From Vibrio neptunius (GTDB taxonomy: Bacteria > Pseudomonadota > Gammaproteobacteria > Enterobacterales > Vibrionaceae), in NCBI GenBank assembly GCA_019339365.1, contig CP079860.1, positions 930,001-994,000 of the forward strand: DNA of 64,000 nt, written 5' to 3'. Position 1 is the first letter of the stretch. The number at the start of each line of letters is the position of its first letter. The notes under the pieces are model-generated. The model had not been told where the DNA came from and ran no database searches. It worked only from the letters and a program-made list of their open reading frames with translations. Of this stretch, positions 17,149-25,837 are shown in pieces. A program made the position numbers and the translations under genes.

Positions 17149-18030
17149 TTAGTAGTGGACGCGTTTTTCAATAAAACGGAACTGTAGATAACTGAGACCG
17201 AGTACCATGATCAACAGCACCACAGACTGAGCAGAACTACCGCCAATGTCTGCACCGACAAACCCATCCGTGAACACCTTGTAAACCAGGGTAGTTGTTG
17301 AGCCGCCGGGTCCTCCGCCTGTCATCATGTCGATAACGCCGAAGGTATCGAAAAAGGCGTAGGTTAGGTTTATCACCAACAAGAAAAATCCCGTCGGGGC
17401 TAAAAGTGGGAAAGTGATGGTCCAGAATCGTCGCGTATCGCTGACACAATCGAGCACCGACGCTTCTTTTACCGAAGTCGGAATCGACTGAAGGCCCGCT
17501 AAAAAGTAGACAAAATTAACTGAGATCTGCTTCCATACTGATATGACAACCAAAGCAATGATTGCATCTGAAGAGTCCGTTTGAAAACTAAAATCAATCC
17601 CTACAACTTTAAACAGATCGACGAAGATGCCCAAATGAGGACTGAAGAGAAAAGTTCCCATCATACCCGCCACCGCAGGGGCAACCGCGTAAACCCATGT
17701 GAGCGTTACTCGGTAAGCACTCTGCCCGTGAATAACATTATTTGCTTTTACGGCTAACAGCAACGCCAACGCCAATGAACAGAAAGAGACGAGCAATGAG
17801 TAGTAAAGGGTAAACCCGACAGACTTTAAATATTCTTCTGATTCAAACAGAATTGTATAATTTTCAAACCAGACAAAGGTAGATGACAATCCCCATGGGT
17901 CTTCCAACATAAAGGAAAGATAGACCGCTTGAGCTGCCGGATAGATAAAAAATATCGCAATAATTAAAATCTGCGGAGCCAGAAATATATAGGGTAAAGG
18001 AGAGTGCCGGAATTGTTGACGACGTTCCAC
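17149..18030 (-). CDS. ugpA: ABC transporter permease, UgpA type
   Basis: 293 residues, six membrane helices beginning PYIFLAPQILIIAIFFIYPA. The EAA loop is VKEASVLDCVSDTRRFWTITFP; a Cys replaces the more usual Gly-adjacent residue. The TGGGPGGSTTTLVY periplasmic loop is typical of MalF/UgpA-like permeases. It forms the channel with UgpE. A 198-bp gap separates it from ugpB upstream. Confidence 0.92.
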   Translation of the reverse strand: MERRQQFRHSPLPYIFLAPQILIIAIFFIYPAAQAVYLSFMLEDPWGLSSTFVWFENYTILFESEEYLKSVGFTLYYSLLVSFCSLALALLLAVKANNVIHGQSAYRVTLTWVYAVAPAVAGMMGTFLFSPHLGIFVDLFKVVGIDFSFQTDSSDAIIALVVISVWKQISVNFVYFLAGLQSIPTSVKEASVLDCVSDTRRFWTITFPLLAPTGFFLLVINLTYAFFDTFGVIDMMTGGGPGGSTTTLVYKVFTDGFVGADIGGSSAQSVVLLIMVLGLSYLQFRFIEKRVHY

Positions 18031-18228
18031 GTAGACTCCAAAAAAGTAAAAATATCAGTTACAAAAAAGCCTCACCTTGATACTCAAATTACATCAAGAT
18101 GCTGAGTTCAGCGTTAAATAACTTGGTAAGAACCAGGTCATTTGCTTGAAATTAATCCCGTGACACCGCTGTGAACCCAGCACCTTGAATTCAATTGGGT
18201 ATACATGGAGAGGCTGAATTTTGCCGAG

Positions 18229-19527
18229 TTACTTAACTGTGCGAGCAAAGCGTTTTAGAAGCTGCTGAGCTTCAATATCGATTTTGTTAAGGCTCGACTC
18301 AACTTGTGATTCGCCAGCGAAAATCTTATCGGTTTCGCGGTACATCACTTCACGGATCTGCGGGTAGAAGCCAAGACGATAACCTTTAGTCCATTCACCG
18401 CCAGGTAGGCTCAACTGCTGAACGCCTACTTCTGCATCTGGGCTATCTTTGTAGTAACCGGATTGCTTAGTAAGCTCATAAGCCGCGTTAGTAACCGGAA
18501 CGTAGCCCGTCGTTTTATGCCACTGCATCTGTACTTTTGGGCTAGTTAGGTAGTGAAAGAATGCCGCAACACCTTTGTCTTCCACTTTGTCATGACCTGA
18601 CAGAGCAAATAGCGCGGCACCGCCGATAAAAGTAACGCCTGCATTTTTGTCGACTGACTCCCAGTATGGAAGGAATGTAGTACCTAGCTCAAAGTCAACA
18701 CGGTCACGTAGACCACCGAACGAACCTGAAGAGCCAATCCACATAGCCACTTCTTTGCGCTCAAATGGTGTTTGGTTTGCAGCCCAGTCTTTACCGTAAT
18801 ACTTGTAGTAACCCTTATCCGCCCACTCTTTCATCTTAGTGAAGTGCATCTGTAGGTTCTTAGTGCTGTACATCACTTTGGTGGCTGGCGCATCGTAGCC
18901 GTTGTTCTTGTCAGCTAACTGTTGGTTGTGGCGAGATTTGAAGTTCTCAAAGAAAATCCAAGGAGTATGAGACTGAGAAAATGCCGCATGTCCTTTTACC
19001 TTAAGTTTCTTAGCGACGACTTCCATCTCTTCGTAAGTCTTAGGCGCTTCAACACCCGCTTCAGCCAGCATATCGCGGTTGAAGTAAAGTACAGGTGTCG
19101 AACTGTTAAATGGCATGCCAACCATTGTACCTTGGCTATCTGCATAGAAGTTGCGCACACCCGCAAGGTAGTCAGAAGAGTGGAAGCTATAACCTGATTC
19201 AACCATGATGTCCTGCACCGGTTTAGCGACACCTTTAGCATTCATAATCGTCGCAGCACCTGCATCAAACACCTGAAGAATGTTCGGCGCTTCATTGGCA
19301 CGGTAGGCAGCGATACCTGCTGTTAGAGTCTCAGTGTAAGACCCCTTATATACAGGTATAAGTTTGTAGTCATTCTGAGATGCGTTGAACTCAGTCGCGA
19401 TTTTATTCACGGTTTCACCAAGTTGACCACCCATTGCGTGCCACCATGTCACTTCCGTTGCTGCAAGTGCTGAACCAGAGACGGTTGCTGAAAAAAGTAA
19501 TCCGGTAATCCATAAGTGTTTCATCAT
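18229..19527 (-). CDS. ugpB: Periplasmic solute-binding protein, UgpB type
   Basis: 432 residues with a Sec signal peptide cut near ALAA/TEV (residue 23). The mature protein starts EVTWWHAMGGQLGETVNKIA, and the NYKLIPVY-like DYKLIPVYKGSYTE and IGSSGSFGGLRDR stretches are those of glycerol-3-phosphate-binding UgpB. It captures the substrate in the periplasm for UgpAEC. It is the first gene of the cassette. The promoter region 19528-19650 carries repeated TTCGTTT motifs, probable sites for the DeoR regulator at the other end of the cassette. Confidence 0.94.
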   Translation of the reverse strand: MMKHLWITGLLFSATVSGSALAATEVTWWHAMGGQLGETVNKIATEFNASQNDYKLIPVYKGSYTETLTAGIAAYRANEAPNILQVFDAGAATIMNAKGVAKPVQDIMVESGYSFHSSDYLAGVRNFYADSQGTMVGMPFNSSTPVLYFNRDMLAEAGVEAPKTYEEMEVVAKKLKVKGHAAFSQSHTPWIFFENFKSRHNQQLADKNNGYDAPATKVMYSTKNLQMHFTKMKEWADKGYYKYYGKDWAANQTPFERKEVAMWIGSSGSFGGLRDRVDFELGTTFLPYWESVDKNAGVTFIGGAALFALSGHDKVEDKGVAAFFHYLTSPKVQMQWHKTTGYVPVTNAAYELTKQSGYYKDSPDAEVGVQQLSLPGGEWTKGYRLGFYPQIREVMYRETDKIFAGESQVESSLNKIDIEAQQLLKRFARTVK

Positions 19528-19547
19528 TCCTTTCCTTAGTACTAAGG

Positions 19548-19628
19548 TTTCGTTTAGTGTTTTACGGGGTTCGTTTGTTTCGTTTTTCAGTCATTTTTCA
19601 CAGATCAAGTGACATCTTCGTTTCGTTT
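19548..19628 (-). promoter_or_regulatory. TTCGTTT direct-repeat operator region of ugpB
   Basis: TTCGTTT occurs at about 19549, 19570, 19579, 19617 and 19622 (plus-strand reading) within 80 bp upstream of ugpB. Repeats of this type are common binding sites for DeoR-family repressors; assignment to the DeoR gene at 14400-15211 is inference. Confidence 0.55.
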
Positions 19629-19667
19629 ACGTTTATCTTTAGTGAACGATTTATGTACACATCAAAT

Positions 19668-19775
19668 CGTGCTCACCAACATACTGAGCACTACAAAGCG
19701 ATCGGAAAGATAGTGTTGACCATTGTTCTGACAATGAAATACCAGAGACCACTCGCCGCGCTTTTGCGCTGCTTT
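19668..19775 (+). pseudogene. Relic of a second oxidoreductase 3' end
   Basis: The translation RAHQHTEHYKAIGKIVLTIV matches RAHQRSEQYKAVGKIVLTIA at the C-terminus of the oxidoreductase at 13373-14317. The nucleotide similarity continues past the stop (here mutated to CAG) through the terminator arms. About 80% of positions agree by eye over 108 bp (14240-14347). The remaining ~830 bp of a gene are missing. It marks the right edge of the ugp cassette, whose left edge is the intact oxidoreductase. Confidence 0.8.
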
Positions 19776-20052
19776 TTCAGTAACGGCGTTTTAAATGCCT
19801 AGCTGGCGGCGTCCTAGTTGGCATTGGCTAGTCATTTTTGTCTTAAGGCAAACAGGTTGCATATTTTTGATGGTTTTATAAAATCTGCGTTTTGATTAAA
19901 TGGTAGGCATCAGTCTTGCGAATATATGGAAGTATCGAGAGTCAAGGAGTTGGCTTATTAAACAGGGGCGCTTCGTTGTCCAAGAGTGACAATTGGTTTT
20001 ACCTTCAACGGATAGAAAAACCGTGGACGAAGCGAGCAGAGGTAAAGTACTG

Positions 20053-20916
20053 ATGGCAACGTTACTCCCTTTTATCTATTTGCTTGTTGGATTCCTTGTT
20101 GGCAAAGGGCAGCTAAACGTTAAAAAGTTTTCATCCCTTGTACTTACTAAGCTGGTGATCCCTGTCATTATCATTTGGAATATCTCCCTTCATTCAGAGG
20201 AAATGATAGGGGTTATCGCATTGACGATGATGTCTATGTTAGCGATATTTGCCTGCCGACACTGGATGGGAAAAGATGCGATTCGAAGTTTATGTTTTTG
20301 TTATCTCAATATAGGTTGGTTGGGTTTGCCCATTGCTCACGCTTTGCTGGGCGATGAAGCGGCTAGATTTATGTTGGCAGCGTACATTGGAAGCTCTATT
20401 GTTGGTAACTCAATTGGCGCAAACTATTTAAAGAAAGAGACATTCTCAATTCTGAAGGTTCTGGCTTCGCCGCCAGTGATTGCGTTACTGATTGGTGGTT
20501 TGTTGATTCCAGTTGGACGAGGCATTGAAGTCCACGGACACACTCTATATGTCGTGTCTAAATTCTTAATGAGCTTTCTGGGTATGATGATACTTGGTAT
20601 CTGGCTTGCTGAAACAAGTTTAAAGAAAAGCGATGTATTGCTTTACACTCGGACTTATGTCCTAAGAATTGTGACGTTGAGTGCAATGGTTCTAGTCGTT
20701 TTTGGCATTAGCCAGATAGCAAACTCAGAGATGTTGTATCATCAACTGCCGTGGCTGCTTTTAATTTGCCTACTTCCGCCTGCTGCCAATATCATCGTAC
20801 TGGAAACTTCCTATCTGGGTACAGGAACAAGTGCAGCAAGAATTTCCGTAGAAACCATGGTAAGTATTGTGGTAATTGCGGTTTACGCCATTGTGCTGCG
20901 CTCGCTGAGCTGGTAA
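20053..20916 (+). CDS. Auxin efflux carrier (AEC) family transporter
   Basis: 287 residues from ATG 20053, which has CAGAGG 11 bases upstream; the longer frame from 19993 has no such site. About nine or ten hydrophobic helices are visible, with the family pattern LVLTKLVIPVIIIWNISLHS and NIGWLGLPIAHALLGDEAAR. LLPPAANIIVLE falls in the second half. Bacterial AEC members export or exchange organic acids such as malate or malonate. No adjacent catabolic gene indicates the substrate. Confidence 0.85.
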   Translation: MATLLPFIYLLVGFLVGKGQLNVKKFSSLVLTKLVIPVIIIWNISLHSEEMIGVIALTMMSMLAIFACRHWMGKDAIRSLCFCYLNIGWLGLPIAHALLGDEAARFMLAAYIGSSIVGNSIGANYLKKETFSILKVLASPPVIALLIGGLLIPVGRGIEVHGHTLYVVSKFLMSFLGMMILGIWLAETSLKKSDVLLYTRTYVLRIVTLSAMVLVVFGISQIANSEMLYHQLPWLLLICLLPPAANIIVLETSYLGTGTSAARISVETMVSIVVIAVYAIVLRSLSW

Positions 20917-20990
20917 CGCCATGCCTAGCTATGCCAGAGTCTGAAGTGCTAAATGGCCGTCGGGCGGGGTAAAGCCCACGAGGGACATGT

Positions 20991-21019
20991 AAAAGCAGCG
21001 AACATCGCGCTGCTTTTTT
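20991..21019 (+). terminator. Rho-independent terminator
   Basis: AAAAGCAGCG and CGCTGCTTTTTT arms, 75 bp past the AEC carrier stop. Confidence 0.85.
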
Positions 21020-21107
21020 ATTGGTCAAAAAGTGGGGAAATTGAACCCTAGACAAGCGCATGAACCTACATGAATCAGACCTAGCGTTGTTACTCCTATA
21101 CCCAACT

Positions 21108-21611
21108 TCAAAGATGACCGTTGTTGGAAGATGTTTCTAACGCAGGGTGAACAACATTGAATCGAGTTCGCCATTCAAAAACATGTTTGATGAAGGCGTC
21201 GACCCTTGCTGGGCGTTTGTCTCGGTCGCGATACATGATGTAAACTTCACGGTCTGCTGACTTCCATTCAGGTAACACCTCCTCAAGGTACTGCTCTTCA
21301 GCAAAATAATAGGGCGGGATCCAAGCGACACCTAACCCTCGAATTGCTGCATCTCTTATAAGAAGTACATCATTTGATGAGAAATCAAATGTGTCGTTGT
21401 ACGAGAACGCCTCCCCAGTGTTTTGATTGTGCATTTTCCAGTGGCGATCAGTGTGGACAGTCAGTAGGCGATGCTTTGCGAGATCGGACGGATGCAATAT
21501 TGGCTCGCTCTTATCTAAGTAAGATCGTGAGGCGCATAGTGAAAATGGCAATTGCCATAGCTTTCTTGCGATCCAGTCCATTTCAATTAAATCGCCAATT
21601 CGAAAGGTCAC
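21108..21611 (-). pseudogene. LysR-family regulator, N-terminus deleted
   Basis: Only the C-terminal about 167 residues of a LysR effector domain remain: DVTFRIGDLIEMDWIARKLW, DVLLIRDAAIRGLGVAWIPP and the usual VDAFIKHVFEWRTRF end. The helix-turn-helix half is missing. Homology stops abruptly near 21613, and the next codon on the minus strand is a stop. Immediately beyond, on the other strand, an EamA transporter starts without its N-terminus. One deletion across a divergent lysR-eamA pair explains both. It is non-functional as a DNA-binding regulator. Confidence 0.85.
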
Positions 21612-22351
21612 ATCCTAAAACCTCTGTATGGAATGTCATTGGTGTTGGCGTGTTTTTAGGAGTTCTTAAGTTTAGCTTCCTATTTGTGGCGATGGCGTCT
21701 GATGTTTCAGCGGGGCTCTCCTCATTATTACTGCAAGCACAAGTGGTATTTACTATTTTGCTCAGCGTCGTGTTGTGGAAAGAATCAATGAACCGATACC
21801 AACTCGTCGGCATGGGGCTCGCCTGCATTGGATTCAGTCTGTTTTTCTATACCGCGGGAGGCAATGCAACCGCTTTAGGAATAACGCTTATTTTATGTGC
21901 TGCGGCCTTTTGGGCAGTCTCAAATCTGATTATGAAAAGAATAGGTGATGTGAATTTATTGCATTTCATGATTTGGGTTAGCCTGATCCCTCCTCTTCCA
22001 TTATTCTTGGTGTCTTGGCACTTCGAAACCAATCAGCCTTTGACTTTGTTATTGGCAACAACAGAAAAATCTTGGCTGTCTTTACTGTATGTCAGCTACA
22101 TCTCTACTTTGGCAGCTTTCGCTTTGTGGGGTTGGCTGCTTAAAAATCATCCAGCTGCTGTTGTTACGCCTTTTGCTCTGTTGATACCTGTCGTGGGTAT
22201 TGTCGGCTCCAATCTGCTTTTAAATGAGCAGTTAACCCATTTAGAGATGCTTGGCGGGGGATTGATTTTATTTGGATTATCCGTGTCCGTTTTAGGTCTG
22301 CGCCTTTATCACTTCATATCTCAGCGCCAGCGTTTGAATAGCGCCATATAG
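21612..22351 (+). pseudogene. EamA/DMT-family transporter, N-terminus deleted
   Basis: Drug/metabolite transporter of the RhaT/EamA type. From about SVWNVIGVGVFLGVLKFSFL onward the family pattern is complete (SAGLSSLLLQAQVVFTILLS ... TPFALLIPVVGIVGSNLLLN), ending near residue 240 of what should be about 300. The first two helices are absent. The open frame extends left to 21374, but that part is antisense to the LysR fragment and is not EamA. It resulted from the same deletion as the LysR fragment and has no promoter of its own. Confidence 0.85.
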
Positions 22352-22385
22352 TGATTGTCATCTTCTTGGTATACGGATTTTTATT

Positions 22386-22424
22386 GTTGTTATAGCCAGC
22401 GTTTTTAGGCTCTGGCTATAACAA
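22386..22424. terminator. Bidirectional terminator hairpin
   Basis: Perfect 13-bp arms TTGTTATAGCCAG and CTGGCTATAACAA lie between the EamA fragment and the minus-strand small lipoprotein. Confidence 0.75.
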
Positions 22425-22434
22425 AACACGTTAT

Positions 22435-22575
22435 TTACTCTTCAGCGGTAGCTTCATGAATGGCTTGTTTGGTGTCGTCCCATACTTTTGAAGAGTCATC
22501 TTTAACGCCTTGCCATGTGTTAGAACAGCCACCAATCAGCAGAGCAATCGCCGTCGCAATCAATGAAAGTCTCAT
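22435..22575 (-). CDS. Small entericidin-like lipoprotein (46 aa)
   Basis: The ATG at 22575 follows AAGGAG. The peptide begins MRLSLIATAIALLIGGCSNT: a lipoprotein signal with lipobox IGGC and Cys17 as the lipidated residue. The mature part (WQGVKDDSSKVWDDTKQ) is a short amphipathic helix of about 30 residues. Entericidin-type and similar small outer-membrane lipoproteins look like this. Coding is supported by the Shine-Dalgarno, signal and terminator. Confidence 0.8.
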   Translation of the reverse strand: MRLSLIATAIALLIGGCSNTWQGVKDDSSKVWDDTKQAIHEATAEE

Positions 22576-22808
22576 GTTTTACTCCTTAATTCGCACGTTA
22601 TCTGGTGACTATATCAGAAGTGTAAAGGGCTAATGTGAAATTCCCTTCAGAATTTCACTTTGAACATAAAACGCAATCACCAAGGGTTACCTTGTTATAT
22701 TGAGTCAGTCAAAGCGCTATGCCCTTCTTAAGAAGTCCTGCTGAGCAAGTTGCAAAATATAAATACTTCGATTATCTTGGAAATGTTTTTTTGAGTTAGG
22801 AGTGATTG

Positions 22809-23101
22809 ATGGAACTTGAAGTTGTCGCGAAAGCGTTGAAAGAATTGGGCCACCCAACGCGTCTTTCCATCTATAAAAGTGTTGTCAAGGCAGGGTTTCA
22901 GGGATCGCCGTAGGTGCGATTCAGGACCAGTTGGATATTCCTGGCTCAACGTTGTCTCATCATATCTCCAGTTTGGCTTCGGCCAATCTCATCAGTCAGC
23001 GCCGCGAAGGCCGCACGCTTTATTGCGTTGCCGAATATCAGTGTCTTGAAGCTGTGATTGGTTTCTTACAAGATGAGTGTTGTGCGGATGAACGCTGCTA
23101 A
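22809..23101 (+). pseudogene. ArsR-family regulator, frameshifted
   Basis: MELEVVAKALKELGHPTRLS begins a classical ArsR winged helix. The frame breaks at G3 (22901-22903); one extra G gives GIAVGAIQDQLDIPGSTLSHHISSL and continues to the stop at 23101, a 97-residue protein. The C-terminus FLQDECCADERC has three cysteines that could form a metal(loid) sensor site, as in some As/Sb-sensing ArsR proteins. It is close to no metal-resistance gene; the ArsP-like permease lies 10 kb away. It is probably intact in the organism. Confidence 0.88.
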
Positions 23102-23326
23102 TCGAACTTTGAAGCTTGAAGAAACATCTATCAGTTTCTGTCTGAGCAGACTTTCCTAGGCACAGGTTAACATTGTCTTACCAATTCAGGTTATGGCACT
23201 CATTGCTGTTAATAATTATGACTTGAGTTTGTTTGTCCTACTCATAAGTGGGGCGTTGTCATGGATTTTCTCCATAACTTCTGAAATTATTCTCTACAAT
23301 AATCAGAGTAACAAGGAGAAATACTT

Positions 23327-23713
23327 ATGATTACAGCGCTTTACGCGTCGGTGTTAGCCATGTTGATGATATGGTTGTCGATAGAGGTCATTAAACAGCG
23401 TCGCAGTGCCAAGGTTGCTTATGCTGATGGTGGAGTTAATGCCCTTCAGGTTGCCCGCAGTGCGCAAGGCAATGCCATGGACTATATTCCAATCACTTTG
23501 TTCTTGATGGCGATGGTTGAATATAACGGAGCCAGCCCTTGGATGATCCATATAGCCGGTGTTGTATTTGTCATTGGCCGACTTCTGCACGCTAAGGCGG
23601 TATTAGCTGAGAAGCTAAAAGGCCGTATTACTGGTATGAAATTAACCTTTCTGACGATGGTGGCACTTATTGTTCTTAACCTCGTTTATCTACCGTTTGG
23701 AAAGCTATGGTAA
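23327..23713 (+). CDS. MAPEG family membrane protein
   Basis: 128 residues, four hydrophobic helices, with the family core RSAQGNAMDYIPITLFLMAM and GRLLHAKAV. MAPEG proteins (membrane-associated proteins in eicosanoid and glutathione metabolism) include glutathione S-transferase/peroxidase-like enzymes; bacterial roles are poorly known. The Shine-Dalgarno is AAGGAG. It overlaps the next gene by 7 bp, so the two are translated together. Confidence 0.9.
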   Translation: MITALYASVLAMLMIWLSIEVIKQRRSAKVAYADGGVNALQVARSAQGNAMDYIPITLFLMAMVEYNGASPWMIHIAGVVFVIGRLLHAKAVLAEKLKGRITGMKLTFLTMVALIVLNLVYLPFGKLW

Positions 23714-24237
23714 TGCCTTTCAAAGTTCCGCCTGCTTGGTCTCTGGTATTGGTTGGTCTAGTTCTCAACATTCTTGCGATTGTAATGTCGAGTGTGGTGT
23801 TAGACAGGTTAAGTGCGGAACTCTCGACCCTGGCAGAACAGAAAGACGAAAATATCTATTCGATTCAGCTCGCATGGAGCAGTGTCGAAACCTTGGAGCG
23901 TAAACGCGAGGCTATGTTGTTACACCTTAGTCAAGCGGATGATGATGAGATTGATGACGCGCTGCAAACTGTGCTTCAAGGTCAACTCAGTGCTTGGTTA
24001 GGCGGAAGTGTTCCGCAGATCAGCCGTGAAAATTTGAGCCCATTAATGATGCAGATTAATCAGGCTCAGCAGGGTTATCGTAATCAGATTGATGACTACT
24101 ACCTGAACAACCTTACCATTACCGAAGTAATGGCGGCTTTGAATGAAAAAATCGCCTGGTACAAAAATATCGGTCTATTTTTGCAAGTCTTTGGCCTGGC
24201 TTTGATTCTCGCGCGTGATTTGGCTAGAAAGCCTTAA
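23707..24237 (+). CDS. Membrane-anchored hypothetical protein with coiled-coil
   Basis: 176 residues. An N-terminal membrane helix (WSLVLVGLVLNILAIVMSSV), a long charged helical region (LDRLSAELSTLAEQKDENIY ... REAMLLHLSQADDDEIDDAL) and a C-terminal membrane helix (NIGLFLQVFGLALILARDLA) are visible. The central part should lie on one side of the membrane as a coiled coil. I recognise no named family. It overlaps the MAPEG gene, which suggests a shared function. Confidence 0.75.
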   Translation: MVMPFKVPPAWSLVLVGLVLNILAIVMSSVVLDRLSAELSTLAEQKDENIYSIQLAWSSVETLERKREAMLLHLSQADDDEIDDALQTVLQGQLSAWLGGSVPQISRENLSPLMMQINQAQQGYRNQIDDYYLNNLTITEVMAALNEKIAWYKNIGLFLQVFGLALILARDLARKP

Positions 24238-24266
24238 ATGACCGAAGAACGAAGCAACGAATACCG

Positions 24267-24314
24267 GCGAATATCGGGGCGAATATCGGGGCGAATATCG
24301 GGGCGAATATCGGG
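24267..24314. repeat. 12-nt tandem repeat, 4 units
   Basis: GCGAATATCGGG repeated four times without change, followed by a fifth partial GAATATCGGGACACACAC. The unit derives from the REP-like end GAATATCGGGACACACACC that flanks the transposase. This looks like slippage expansion of the repeat end. Confidence 0.9.
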
Positions 24315-24334
24315 ACATCGAATATCGGGACACA

Positions 24335-24446
24335 CACTAGTGGGAATACACTAGTGGGAATACACTAGTGGGAATACACTAGTGGGAATACACTAGTGGG
24401 AATACACTAGTGGGAATACACTAGTGGGAATACACTAGTGGGAATA
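24335..24446. repeat. 14-nt tandem repeat, 8 units
   Basis: CACTAGTGGGAATA repeated eight times with no mismatch, in 112 bp. Each unit contains the palindrome CACTAGTG. It lies between two copies of the REP-like end. The identity of the units implies recent expansion; the number is likely to vary among strains. Confidence 0.95.
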
Positions 24447-24451
24447 CACTT

Positions 24452-25735
24452 GAATATCGGGACACACACCAGTAAATCGTCAGTAAGACTCACCAAATCA
24501 CCCGAGGGTTATTTTGATAAACGGCCAACTTTGAGAAATATTGTCGCTGACTTGGACTTGAGGAAGGTATTCTATTGAATATCGGTACGTTTATTTCAAC
24601 ACCATGTCAGCTATCAAGCTGTGGGGGAATGTCTAACAGCTTTCGAGTGACGCTTACTCAAAGGTGAGTAAATGAAGCTTTTTCTTATTCAGAGCGGTTT
24701 TGGCGATGATAGCCTTGGCTTGACTGCCTACCGCCGTGACGTGAAATTTCTCCAATTGAGTACACACCTTGAGCCAGTTGTTTCTGTTTCCCCCAAGCCT
24801 ATCTAATATGGGTGGCAGGCTGGTATTCATCGATGCTTTATTGGGCCGAATTTGACGGGCTGTCCAGTCGACTAATTCAAGATAATCCATCAATCGAAAA
24901 GGAATACCTTCTCTTTTTGAGTGGCTCTCGTGACCGATAAATGGATGAAGGCAAGGGGCTGTAGATTGCTGTTGGTTTAAGGCGTCGATTCGAGCTTTGA
25001 TGGAAGTGAATTCTGAGTCTTCGGGTTTAGTGGCAATGCCTGCTCGAATAGGATTGAGGTCTACGTACGCCATCGCAGCGGCTAGGGCTTTTTCATCCAG
25101 CAAAGCTTGGCTTTTAAATCGGCTTTCCCAGAAATGCCCAGTGCAGTTGTCTTCTTTGTTCGCTTTGCAAGCAATATCGTAGTTAAGCTCCTTCATATAC
25201 CAGCTTAAATCCCACAGACGTTCTCGCCAACGCTCAATGATCTCGATACATGTTTCCTGTTCCATCGGGTGAGTAAGCTGGCCATCAAGCCAGCGTTGAA
25301 CAATAGGGGGTAACTTATGCGCCATCCCCCAGCGTTCAACAACCTGATGATGTGATAAGCCCAAAGCTCTCTCTCGATTGATATTGACGACTAAGTGGTA
25401 GTGATTACTCATGATGGCGTAAGCACAAATATCGATGCAGTAGAGCTCAGCAAGCGAGTGCATTTTGTTGACAATCCACTCCCGGCGGTGCTCATAACTC
25501 ACTAGGGTTTGTGGGTCTTCACCACATAAAAAGCTACGCCTCACACAACGAGAAACGCAGTGATAATAGGATGTGGCTTCAATCGAGATAAGTTGCTTGC
25601 GCGCAGTTGTCATCAATGTGTCTCCTTGTCGAACAATAACAAGGTAGCAATCATTCAAACAAGAGTTTGTAATCAGTCCCTCGAAAAGCGGGAAATCATA
25701 CTTATTTAGTCCTTTTGGTGTGTGTCCTGAATTTA
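24452..25735. mobile_element. REP-RAYT element: transposase between inverted REP-like ends
   Basis: The left end GAATATCGGGACACACACC (24452-24470) is inverted relative to the right end GGTGTGTGTCCTGAATTTA (about 25717-25735). The Y1-type transposase gene lies between them. Further copies of GGTGTGTGTCC(C/T)GAAT(C/T)TA occur at 30103, 30123, 30463 and 31085. This is the known relationship of REP-associated tyrosine transposases with dispersed non-autonomous repeats. Target-site duplication is not expected for this class. Confidence 0.7.
24654..25613 (-). CDS. REP-associated tyrosine transposase (RAYT, Y1_Tnp)
   Basis: 319 residues from ATG 25613, with AAGGAG eight bases upstream. Single-strand HUH/Y1 transposase of the IS200-like group: the HUH motif lies in AYAIMSNHYHLVVNINRERA, and the tyrosine region is in RERLWDLSWYMKELNYDIAC. 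GHFWESRFKSQALLDEKALA and VDLNPIRAG are typical of RAYTs. It acts on REP-like hairpins rather than on standard IS ends. Codon and base use do not obviously differ from neighbours. The length is typical and no frameshift is visible, so it may be active. Confidence 0.92.
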   Translation of the reverse strand: MTTARKQLISIEATSYYHCVSRCVRRSFLCGEDPQTLVSYEHRREWIVNKMHSLAELYCIDICAYAIMSNHYHLVVNINRERALGLSHHQVVERWGMAHKLPPIVQRWLDGQLTHPMEQETCIEIIERWRERLWDLSWYMKELNYDIACKANKEDNCTGHFWESRFKSQALLDEKALAAAMAYVDLNPIRAGIATKPEDSEFTSIKARIDALNQQQSTAPCLHPFIGHESHSKREGIPFRLMDYLELVDWTARQIRPNKASMNTSLPPILDRLGGNRNNWLKVCTQLEKFHVTAVGSQAKAIIAKTALNKKKLHLLTFE

Positions 25736-25837
25736 CTCTGTACTGCTTTGGTGGAATTTACTGAATTTATAGCTATTTATCGATTGCAAAAAGTACGAAC
25801 GTGCTAAAAATAATAAGAATAAATAAGTGAGAGTAAG

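Noticed and set aside
21374..21611. N-terminal extension of the EamA frame
   Set aside because: It is antisense to LysR coding sequence with clear homology; the extension has no EamA-like helix.
24335..24446. CRISPR array
   Set aside because: The 14-nt units are directly adjacent with no spacers, and there are no cas genes.
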